Source: Microbispora triticiradicis (GTDB lineage: Bacteria > Actinomycetota > Actinomycetes > Streptosporangiales > Streptosporangiaceae). From it: a stretch of 37,668 nt of DNA. Positions 30,839 to 37,668 of this stretch are shown here, one piece after another; within the stretch, counting starts at the first letter, position 1, and each line of letters opens with the position of its first letter. Location: NCBI GenBank assembly GCA_003260025.2, contig QFZU02000066.1, forward strand, positions 1 through 37,668, in the 5' to 3' direction. The notes beneath the pieces were generated by a model that searched no databases, was not told where the DNA came from, and saw nothing but the letters and a program-made list of their open reading frames with translations. The translations under genes were made by a program, and so were the position numbers.

Positions 30839-33082
30839 ATGACGATCACCGAACCGGTCTCCGCGCCCGCGCGCCCCGGCACGGGGCCGCGCGGCGCGGG
30901 GGAGACCGCGGATGTCTGGCGGGCCATCGAGGAGGCGGCGGCGGGGGTCGTCGCCGACCCGGAGAACTCCCGGCGGGCGGCGCGGCTGCTCGCCCGGGTC
31001 ATCGAGGAGGAGACGGCGGGCCAGGGGGTGCGCGCCTTCTCCGAGTCGGTCGCGGCCGCCCACGCGGCCGGGCTGCTGGGCGACGCCGTCGCCGCGTTCG
31101 TGGCCGACGAGGCCGAAGCGCTGGACGCGCTGATCAACCCGGCGGCCGACGACCGGTTCGAGTACTTCGGGCTGCGCACGGTCTACGACCGCTACCTGCT
31201 GCGGCATCCGGTCACGCGGCGGGTGCTCGAACGCCCGCAGCACTTCCTGCTGCGCGTGGCCTGCGGCCTGTCGGCGAGCGTCGGCGAGGCGGCCGAGCTG
31301 TACCGGCTGATGTCCGGGCTCGCCTATCTGCCCAGCTCGCCGACGCTGTTCAACTCCGGGGCGCGCCGCCCGCAGCTCTCGTCGTGCTTCCTGCTCGACT
31401 CGCCGCGCGACGAACTGGAGAGCATCTACGAGCGGTACGGCCAGGTGGCGCGGCTGTCGAAGTACTCCGGCGGGATCGGCGTCGCCTGGACCCGGGTGCG
31501 CTCGCGCGGGTCGCTGATCCGGGGGACCAACGGCCTGTCCAACGGCATCGTCCCCTGGCTGCGCACGCTCGACGCGTCGGTGGCGGCGGTGAACCAGGGA
31601 GGCAGGCGCAAGGGAGCCGCCTGCGTCTACCTGGAGACCTGGCACGCCGACATCGAGGAGTTCCTGGAGCTTCGCGACAACACGGGCGAGGAGTCGCGCC
31701 GCACCCACAACCTCAACCTGGCCAACTGGGTGCCCGACGAGTTCATGCGCCGGGTCGAGGCGGACGGCGTGTGGTCGCTGTTCGACCCCAAGGAGACCCC
31801 CGAGCTGACCGACCTGTGGGGAGAGGCGTTCGAGGCCCGGTATCGCGAGCTGGAGGCTTCCGGGCGGTACGTCCGGCAGGTGCCCGCCCGCACCCTCTAC
31901 GCCCGGATGATGCGCACCCTCGCCCAGACCGGCAACGGCTGGATGACCTTCAAGGACGCCGCCAACCGCGCCTCCAACCAGACCGCGCTGCCGCGCAACG
32001 TCATCCACCTGTCCAACCTGTGCACCGAGATCCTGGAGGTCACCAGCGACGGGGAGACCGCCGTGTGCAACCTCGGCTCGGTCAACCTCGCCGCCCACCT
32101 GACCCCCGAGGGAGACGCCGTCGACTTCGGCCGGCTGCGCGCCACGGTCCGCACCGCCGTACGGTTCCTCGACCGCACGATCGACCTCGGCTTCTACCCG
32201 ACCCCCGAGGCGGAGGCGGCCAACCAGCGGTGGCGGCCGGTGGGCCTCGGCGTCATGGGCCTCGCCGACGTCTTCTTCGCGCTGCGCCTGCCGTTCGACT
32301 CGCCGGAGGCGCTGGCGCTGTCCACCCGGATCGCCGAGGAGATCGCGCTCGCGGCGTACGGCACCTCGGCCGACCTGGCCGCCGAACGCGGGCGCCACCC
32401 GGCGTACGAGGAGACGCGGGCGGCGGGCGGCGTCCTGCACCCCGACCACTACCCGTGCGCCCCGGCGCACCCGGAGGAGTGGGCGGCGCTGCGCGCGAGG
32501 ATCGCGGAGACCGGGCTGCGCAACTCCCTGCTGGTCGCGATCGCGCCGACGGCCACGATCGCCTCGATCGCGGGCTGTTACGAGTGCGTCGAGCCGCAGG
32601 TGTCCAACGTCTTCAAGCGCGAGACGCTGTCGGGGGAGTTCCTCCAGGTCAACCGGTATCTCGTCCGCGACCTCCAGGCCCTCGGGCTGTGGACGCGGGC
32701 GATCCGCGACGCGATCAAACTCCACGACGGCTCGATCCAGGACATCCCCGCGATCCCCGGCGAGCTCAAGGCGCTCTACCGCACCGCCTGGGAGCTGCCG
32801 CAGAAGGCGCTCGTCGACCTCGCGGCCGCGCGGCAGCCGTACGTCGACCAGTCGCAGTCGCTCAACCTCTTCATGGCCGCGCCCACGATCGGCAAGCTCT
32901 CGTCGATGTACGCCTACGCGTGGCGCTCGGGCCTGAAGACCACCTACTACCTGCGCTCGCGCCCGGCGACCAGGATCGCCCAGACGACCGTGCCGGCCGT
33001 CACCCCCGCCGAGGCCGTCACTCCCGCCGAGGCGGTCGCCTGCTCCCTTGAGAACCCCGAGATCTGCGAGGCGTGCCAATGA
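30839..33082 (+). CDS. nrdA: Class Ia ribonucleotide reductase, alpha subunit
   Basis: The 747-aa catalytic subunit reduces ribonucleoside diphosphates to deoxy forms. Active-site residues are visible: redox Cys183 (SCFLLD), Cys410 (VCNLGSVNL), radical Cys395 in SNLCTEILE with flanking Asn and Glu, and the C-terminal shuttle cysteines 735, 743 and 746 (CSLENPEICEACQ). The radical-transfer tyrosine pair is seen in KTTYYLRSRPATR. The N-terminus starts directly with helices (VWRAIEEAAAGVVADPENSR), so I see no ATP-cone. ATG 30839 has a GAGGAGAGG ribosome site. TGA overlaps the nrdB start (ATGA). VTPAEAVTPAEA near the C-terminus is a small internal repeat in the flexible tail. Control is by NrdR-like boxes and a B12 riboswitch. 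Confidence 0.96.
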   Translation: MTITEPVSAPARPGTGPRGAGETADVWRAIEEAAAGVVADPENSRRAARLLARVIEEETAGQGVRAFSESVAAAHAAGLLGDAVAAFVADEAEALDALINPAADDRFEYFGLRTVYDRYLLRHPVTRRVLERPQHFLLRVACGLSASVGEAAELYRLMSGLAYLPSSPTLFNSGARRPQLSSCFLLDSPRDELESIYERYGQVARLSKYSGGIGVAWTRVRSRGSLIRGTNGLSNGIVPWLRTLDASVAAVNQGGRRKGAACVYLETWHADIEEFLELRDNTGEESRRTHNLNLANWVPDEFMRRVEADGVWSLFDPKETPELTDLWGEAFEARYRELEASGRYVRQVPARTLYARMMRTLAQTGNGWMTFKDAANRASNQTALPRNVIHLSNLCTEILEVTSDGETAVCNLGSVNLAAHLTPEGDAVDFGRLRATVRTAVRFLDRTIDLGFYPTPEAEAANQRWRPVGLGVMGLADVFFALRLPFDSPEALALSTRIAEEIALAAYGTSADLAAERGRHPAYEETRAAGGVLHPDHYPCAPAHPEEWAALRARIAETGLRNSLLVAIAPTATIASIAGCYECVEPQVSNVFKRETLSGEFLQVNRYLVRDLQALGLWTRAIRDAIKLHDGSIQDIPAIPGELKALYRTAWELPQKALVDLAAARQPYVDQSQSLNLFMAAPTIGKLSSMYAYAWRSGLKTTYYLRSRPATRIAQTTVPAVTPAEAVTPAEAVACSLENPEICEACQ

Positions 33083-34083
33083 GAACGATGCTGCTCGACC
33101 CGGGCATGGACCTGACCCTCCGCCCGATGCGCTACCCCGGGTTCTACGAGAGGTACCGCGCGGCGATCAGGAACACCTGGACCGTCGAGGAGGTCGACCT
33201 CGCCTCCGACCTCGCCGACCTGGCGACGCTGGAGCCGGGTGAGCGGCACCTGATCAACCGGCTGGTGGCGTTCTTCGCGACCGGCGACTCCATCGTGGCC
33301 AACAACCTCGTGCTGAACCTCTACCAGCACGTCAACGCGCCCGAGGCCCGGCTCTACCTGAGCCGCCAGCTGTTCGAGGAGGCCGTGCACGTCCAGTTCT
33401 ACCTGACCCTGCTGGACACCTACCTGCCCGACCACGACGAGCGGGTGAAGGCGTTCGCCGCCGTGGAGCACATTCCCTCGATCCGCGACAAGGCCGAGTT
33501 CTGCTTCCGCTGGATCGACTCGATCAGCGAGCTGTCGCGGCTGGAGACGCGGGAGGACCGGCGGGCCTTCCTGCTCAACCTCGTCTGCTTCGCCGCCTGC
33601 ATCGAAGGGCTGTTCTTCTACGGCGCCTTCGCCTACGTCTACTGGTTCCGCTCCCGGGGGCTGCTGGGCGGTCTCGCCACCGGCACCAACTGGGTGTTCC
33701 GCGACGAGTCCATGCACATGGAGTTCGCCTTCGAGGTGGTGGACACCGTACGCCGGGAGGAGCCGGACCTGTTCGACGACGAGCTGGCCGGCCGGGTCGT
33801 GCGGATGATGGAGGAGGCGGTCGCCGCCGAGCTGGCCTTCGCCCGCGACCTGTGCGGCGACGGCACCGGCGGGATGACCGCGGACAACATGCGCCGCTAC
33901 CTGGAGTACGTCGCCGACCGCCGGCTCGCCCGGCTCGGCCTGCCCGCGCGGTACGGCACGGCCAACCCCTTCCCGTTCATGGAGTTCCAGGACGTGCAGG
34001 AGCTGGCGAACTTCTTCGAACGGCGGGTCTCGGCCTACCAGGTGGCAGTCGAGGGAGAGGTGGCCTTCGACGAAGCCTTCTGA
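33079..34083 (+). CDS. nrdB: Class Ia ribonucleotide reductase, beta subunit
   Basis: The 334-aa ferritin-like radical-generating subunit. The diiron ligands are in place: Asp70 (FFATGDSIV), Glu101 and His104 (FEEAVHVQFY), Glu176 (CIEGLFFYG), Glu210 and His213 (RDESMHMEF). Tyr108, four residues after His104, is at the radical tyrosine position. The acidic and aromatic C-terminus (VEGEVAFDEAF) would dock onto NrdA. ATG 33079 overlaps the nrdA stop; an in-frame GTG at 33073 is a less likely start. In Streptomyces a third gene, nrdS, follows; here an MscS gene follows instead. Confidence 0.96.
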   Translation: MRTMLLDPGMDLTLRPMRYPGFYERYRAAIRNTWTVEEVDLASDLADLATLEPGERHLINRLVAFFATGDSIVANNLVLNLYQHVNAPEARLYLSRQLFEEAVHVQFYLTLLDTYLPDHDERVKAFAAVEHIPSIRDKAEFCFRWIDSISELSRLETREDRRAFLLNLVCFAACIEGLFFYGAFAYVYWFRSRGLLGGLATGTNWVFRDESMHMEFAFEVVDTVRREEPDLFDDELAGRVVRMMEEAVAAELAFARDLCGDGTGGMTADNMRRYLEYVADRRLARLGLPARYGTANPFPFMEFQDVQELANFFERRVSAYQVAVEGEVAFDEAF

Positions 34084-34124
34084 TCCCGTTTAAGGGGGTT
34101 CCATTCCCGGGCAAAGGGAACTCC

Positions 34125-35180
34125 ATGACGACGAACGGGGGCGCCGTCACAGCGGCAGCGTGGAACTGGGCGACATTGGCGATCGCGGTGGGGACGGCGA
34201 TCGTGGCGGTGGAGCTGGTCCGGCGGGTGCTCAGGTCGCGGCTGATCGGCGACCGATGGGCGCTCGCCGGGCCGTTCGCGCGCCGCTGCACCTGGCCGGG
34301 CTTCGCCTCGGCCGTGGTGGGCACCGTCAAGGCCGCCTACGACCCGGACATGCCGGGATCGGGCTCCCACGGCTTCCAGCGGGTGCTGTCACTGCTCCTG
34401 ATCGCCTGCGTGACCTGGCTGCTGATCCAGGCGGCTTACGCGGTGACCGACGTGGTGCTCGACCGGCTCACGCGGATCGAGGGCGAGCGCAACCGCCGGG
34501 CCCGGCGCATCCGCACCCAGATCGCGCTGGTGCGCCGGGTGTCGGCGGCGGTCGTCGTGGTGATCGCGCTGGGCGCGATGCTGTTCACCTTCCCGCAGGT
34601 GCGGGCCCTGGGCGCGGGGCTGCTGGCCTCCGCCGGGATCGCCGGCGTGGTGGGCGGCATCGCGGCCCAGTCCACGCTCGGCAACCTGCTGGCCGGGCTG
34701 CAGCTCGCCTTCAGCGACGCCCTGCGGCTCGACGACGTGGTCGTGGTGGAGGACGAGTGGGGCCGCATCGAGGAGCTGACCCTCACCTACGTGGCGCTGC
34801 GCCTTTGGGACGAGCGGAGGCTGATCCTGCCGGTGTCCCACTTCACCAGCCATCCCTTCCAGAACTGGACGCGGCACGAGAGCCGCATCCTCGGCAGCGT
34901 GTACCTCCTGGTGGACTGGTCGGTGCCGGTGGAGGAGGTGCGGGCCGAGCTGTACCGGGCGCTGCGCGACAACCCGCTGTGGGACCAGAAGGACTGGACG
35001 CTCCAGGTCACCGACATCACCGCGAACGGGCTGGTCGAACTGCGCGCGCTGATGAGCGCGGCCGACTCGGCCAGCGCCTGGGACCTGCGGTGCGACATCC
35101 GCGAGCACCTCGTGACGTTCATCCGCGAGAAGCACCCGGAGAGCCTGCCGCGCCTGCGCGTCGAGACCCCCGTACGCTGA
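34125..35180 (+). CDS. MscS-family mechanosensitive channel
   Basis: The 351-aa membrane protein has helices at about residues 10-30, 85-110 and 130-185. The pore-lining part reads ALGAGLLASAGIAGVVGGIAAQSTLGNLLAGLQLAF, followed by the MscS beta domain LDDVVVVEDEWGRIEELTLTYVALRLWDERRLILPVSHF and a cytoplasmic alpha/beta region (VDWSVPVEEVRAELYRALRDNP). It probably releases solutes under hypo-osmotic stress. ATG 34125 has AAAGGGAA five bases upstream. It lies 41 bp after nrdB without a visible terminator, so read-through from the nrd promoter is likely. Convergent with the next gene. Confidence 0.92.
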   Translation: MTTNGGAVTAAAWNWATLAIAVGTAIVAVELVRRVLRSRLIGDRWALAGPFARRCTWPGFASAVVGTVKAAYDPDMPGSGSHGFQRVLSLLLIACVTWLLIQAAYAVTDVVLDRLTRIEGERNRRARRIRTQIALVRRVSAAVVVVIALGAMLFTFPQVRALGAGLLASAGIAGVVGGIAAQSTLGNLLAGLQLAFSDALRLDDVVVVEDEWGRIEELTLTYVALRLWDERRLILPVSHFTSHPFQNWTRHESRILGSVYLLVDWSVPVEEVRAELYRALRDNPLWDQKDWTLQVTDITANGLVELRALMSAADSASAWDLRCDIREHLVTFIREKHPESLPRLRVETPVR

Positions 35181-35220
35181 GTGCCCGGCATGACCTCGGC
35201 CGGCGAGCGTCCGGGCGGGG

Positions 35221-36792
35221 TCAGGGGGCGTGGGAGCCGCGCAGGACCCGGGTGCCGCCGGCGATCAGCGCGGTGGCGAGGATCCATCCCGCCGCGATCA
35301 GCCCGTACGCCAGCCACTGGGTCCAGCCGACCGGCTCCCAGGCGCCGCGCTGCTCGAACAGGCTCACCGGGACCAGCAGGTCGAGGGTGTAGACGAAGGC
35401 GCTGAAGTGCCGTGACTCGTCCAGCCCGATCTGATGCGGTTGCCAGCGCGCGAACACGGCCGTGCCGGCCGCGAGGAGCAGCACGGCCCACACACCGGCC
35501 AGCCAGGGCCGGTATCCGTACCCGACCAGCCCGTCGAGCAGCCGGCCCCACAGCCGCCCGGGGAACCGCAGCGTCCGGCGCCGCGCCCGCTGCCGGGCCA
35601 GCAGCACCCGGCGGGCGTCGGACTCGTGCCCGATCCTGCGGTAGTAGGCGGCCAGCTGCTCGTACGGCTGCGGCCGGTAGCCTCCCGGGTCGCGCCGCAG
35701 CCAGGTCAGCCGGTCCGCCAGGGTGGCCGGGCCACGCAGCGACTCGTACGTCAGCCCGTTCAGCCGGACCCCGGCGGGATAGCTCTCCGGCCGGTCGAAC
35801 AGCACCCCGAAGCGGGAGTAGCCGAGGTTGACCTCTCCCTCGACCGACTTGGGCAGCAGGATCAGCTCGTCGGCCTGCAGGTGGCTCAGATGCAGCGCGC
35901 GGCCCGGTGCCCGGACGACGGCGCCGTGGAAGGACAGGACCCCGCCGATGCGCGCGCCGCGCAGCCGTACGGTGCCGTCGGAGGTGAAGCCCGCCCCGAG
36001 CTCGGCCGCGGCGGCCTGCAGGTGGTCGGCGTGCACGGCGGGTGTGGCGTCCGCCGCGACGGCGGCCCCTTCGAGGTAGAGGCCGCTGGCGAAGCGGGCG
36101 CCGATCAGCCGCAGCCCGCCCGTGGCGCGCAGGTCGCGCAGGAAGGCCCCGCCCTCGACGGCGAGCCCACCGGCCCACAGCGCGACCGACTCCCACACCC
36201 GCGGCTCCTCCGAACCCTCCGGTCCGTTCCAGCGGGACGACTCGGGCGGTGAGGATCCCGGCTGCCCGCCCCGGTACGGCGCGGCGCCGGGCGTGCCCAG
36301 ACGCAGGCCGGAGAGCCGGAGCTGCCCGGTGATCCGGGCGTTGTCCAGGCGCACCCCCGCGTGGACGGCCGACCGGTCGAGGTCGAGCAGCCCGTCGACG
36401 GTGGCCCGGCTCGCCCGGAAACGGTAGATGTCACAGTGCCGCAGCCGTACGCCCCGGGTCTTCGCGTCGTTCAGCGAGACGGTTCCCGCGATGTGGCAGT
36501 CCAGCAGGTGGATCTTCGCCTCGACCGTCGCGTCGGACAGGTTGAGGTCGCCGACGATCCGGGCGCCGGCGAGGCGGACGCCCGGCACCCAGGCGGAGCC
36601 GTCGTCCCGCCTGCTCAGCAGCAGAGCGGTGATCACCTCGGCCCGGACGATCCGGGAGCGGCCCCAGGAGCCGCCCGAGCCCGCGTCCACGTCGCGGCTC
36701 TCGCGCAGGTCGACCCAGGCTCCGGTGGGATAGGCCTGCCACAGCCGCCGCTCGGCCGGGGTGAACCGGTGGAAAGGCCGTGATCTTCCCAT
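35221..36792 (-). CDS. Membrane protein with pentapeptide-like repeats ('membrane-associated oxidoreductase' type)
   Basis: The 523-aa protein starts FHRFTPAERRLWQAYPTGAWVDLRE. Residues about 65-350 form short degenerate repeats (VRLAGARIVGDLNLSDATV, GVRLDNARITGQLRLSGLRL, GTVRLRGARIGGVLSFHGAVV) consistent with a right-handed beta-helix. A helical connector (YEQLAAYYRRIGHESDARRVLLARQ) leads to a C-terminal membrane part with two or three helices (WLAGVWAVLLLAAGTAVFA, WLAYGLIAAGWILATALIAGG). Actinomycete relatives are often labelled membrane-associated oxidoreductase, but I see no redox motif and do not endorse that function. It converges on the MscS gene with about 40 bp between stops. Confidence 0.8.
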   Translation of the reverse strand: MGRSRPFHRFTPAERRLWQAYPTGAWVDLRESRDVDAGSGGSWGRSRIVRAEVITALLLSRRDDGSAWVPGVRLAGARIVGDLNLSDATVEAKIHLLDCHIAGTVSLNDAKTRGVRLRHCDIYRFRASRATVDGLLDLDRSAVHAGVRLDNARITGQLRLSGLRLGTPGAAPYRGGQPGSSPPESSRWNGPEGSEEPRVWESVALWAGGLAVEGGAFLRDLRATGGLRLIGARFASGLYLEGAAVAADATPAVHADHLQAAAAELGAGFTSDGTVRLRGARIGGVLSFHGAVVRAPGRALHLSHLQADELILLPKSVEGEVNLGYSRFGVLFDRPESYPAGVRLNGLTYESLRGPATLADRLTWLRRDPGGYRPQPYEQLAAYYRRIGHESDARRVLLARQRARRRTLRFPGRLWGRLLDGLVGYGYRPWLAGVWAVLLLAAGTAVFARWQPHQIGLDESRHFSAFVYTLDLLVPVSLFEQRGAWEPVGWTQWLAYGLIAAGWILATALIAGGTRVLRGSHAP

Positions 36793-36866
36793 GCGCCGAC
36801 CCTATCCCGTACGTGATCGCCGAAGGGCTGCCACGCCCCGCGAGGCCGCTCCTGACGCCGGTGGTG

Positions 36867-37668
36867 TCAGGCTCCGCAGTCGCAGCAGCAGCCGTCCCCG
36901 CAGGAGCACCCGTCGCCGCAGCACCCGTCGCCCGAGCAGCAATCGCAGCATCCCGAGCAGTCGGGGCAGTCACAGCCGTCGCAGAAGCAGCGGTCGGTCC
37001 ACGGCGCCTGCCGGTAGGGGCTCCACGGCGGCCGGTAGAGCCCGCACGTGACGAAGGTCGTCACCCCGGCCACCGCCGTACACGTGATGCCCGGCGACTC
37101 CGTGTGCCGCGCGGCGGGCGCCGCGAGGTGGTGCGGGCGGGCGGGACCGTGCCGGCGCGCGGCCGCCTTCGGGGAAGCCCCGAAGGTACGGGTGACGGCG
37201 CGGCGGGTCTCGCCGCACAGCAGCGCCTCGACGAGATGGCGCTCCTCCAGGTCGAGGTCGGCCACGGCGAGGCGCAGCCCGTGCAACGCCTCCTCGCACA
37301 CCCGCCGCGCCTCGTCCGGCGAGGTGCCGGTCGCGTCGAGGGGGTTGAACGCCCCGCGCGCCCGGTCCTCGGCGAGGTCCTCCACCGCGTCGAGCACGTG
37401 CGCGAGGCGGCCGAAGAGGCGGCCGGCCTCGCGCAGGCTCTCGGCGTTGCCCGGCCGCCCCGCGAGGACGGCCGTGTGCGCGAAGGCCGCCGCCGCGGCG
37501 GTCTCGGTGGGCTCGGTGAGGCCGAGCAGCGTACGGCCGGCGGACGCCTCCAGCAGCGCCTGGCGCCCGGCGACCTCGGTCAGGACGGCGGTGTCGAAGC
37601 CGATCGCCTCCCCGCCGCGCCGCGCGGCCGCGGTCCAGGAGGCGGCGGCGGCGCGCAGCGGGGCGCCG
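36867..37668 (-). CDS. DUF5685 family protein with Cys-rich tail (5' part outside window)
   Basis: The frame is open to the right edge of the window, so the N-terminus is missing. About 266 residues are visible: a helical body (FDTAVLTEVAGRQALLEASAG, LREAGRLFGRLAHVLDAVEDL, GAFNPLDATGTSPDEARRV, LRLAVADLDLEERHLVEALL) as in DUF5685 proteins, a weak hydrophobic stretch (ITCTAVAGVTTFVTCGLY), and a tail of ~43 residues with 17 Cys in CC, CxC and CxxC patterns (CFCDGCDCPDCSGCCDCC and so on) spaced by Gly and Asp. The tail could bind Zn or Cu or form many disulfides. The function of the family is not known to me. Confidence 0.8.
   Translation of the reverse strand, partial: GAPLRAAAASWTAAARRGGEAIGFDTAVLTEVAGRQALLEASAGRTLLGLTEPTETAAAAAFAHTAVLAGRPGNAESLREAGRLFGRLAHVLDAVEDLAEDRARGAFNPLDATGTSPDEARRVCEEALHGLRLAVADLDLEERHLVEALLCGETRRAVTRTFGASPKAAARRHGPARPHHLAAPAARHTESPGITCTAVAGVTTFVTCGLYRPPWSPYRQAPWTDRCFCDGCDCPDCSGCCDCCSGDGCCGDGCSCGDGCCCDCGA

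Overview
The window is very GC-rich. Its GTG/TTG starts, actinomycete gene families (DUF2203, DUF5685, mycothiol-synthase-like tandem GNAT, MmyB-type XRE regulator, Streptomyces-type nrdAB under a cobalamin riboswitch) and absence of introns or phage genes point to a filamentous actinomycete, most likely Streptosporangiales (Nonomuraea/Microbispora/Streptosporangium-like). That placement is inferred from gene content; I saw no rRNA.

Left part (1-13.5 kb) is mostly ordinary chromosome: an edge-truncated hypothetical gene, a decayed DUF2079 membrane-protein gene, a secreted PQQ-type sugar dehydrogenase fused to a cellulose-binding module, a tandem GNAT acetyltransferase, gdhA, a divergent MFS exporter/XRE-MmyB regulator pair, a VOC protein, a DUF2203 protein, a CbiX-like protein lacking its first active-site His, a LacI regulator overlapping a ribokinase gene, a small secreted protein and an APH-fold kinase.

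Middle (13.6-17.5 kb): a NasA-like molybdopterin oxidoreductase that has lost its N-terminal Fe-S cysteines, a helical partner protein, a gene-free stretch with a 34-bp perfect palindrome, and a minus-strand tRNA-Gly(GCC)-tRNA-Val(GAC) pair.

The accessory centre (17.7-26.9 kb) is the most unusual part. It reads PfpI, S' (3' stub), L' (broken), PfpI' (broken and internally inverted), S (intact, 1756-aa secreted multidomain protein), L (intact lipoprotein), S'' (5' stub), L'' (intact divergent lipoprotein). I interpret this as a tandemly duplicated PfpI-S-L module in which copies decayed in a complementary way. S carries DNRLRE, LamG and two FN3-like regions plus a cysteine-rich C-terminus I do not recognise. 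L and L'' form a lipoprotein family that I also do not recognise.

Right part (27-37.7 kb): a small conserved protein and glmS, an orphan TctC-type lipoprotein, and the class Ia ribonucleotide reductase operon nrdA-nrdB. The operon is preceded by two NrdR-box-like sites exactly 31 bp apart and a cobalamin riboswitch, so repressor and B12 control appear stacked. An MscS channel gene follows nrdB, facing a convergent pentapeptide-like membrane protein. An edge-truncated DUF5685 protein with 17 Cys in its last ~43 residues ends the window.
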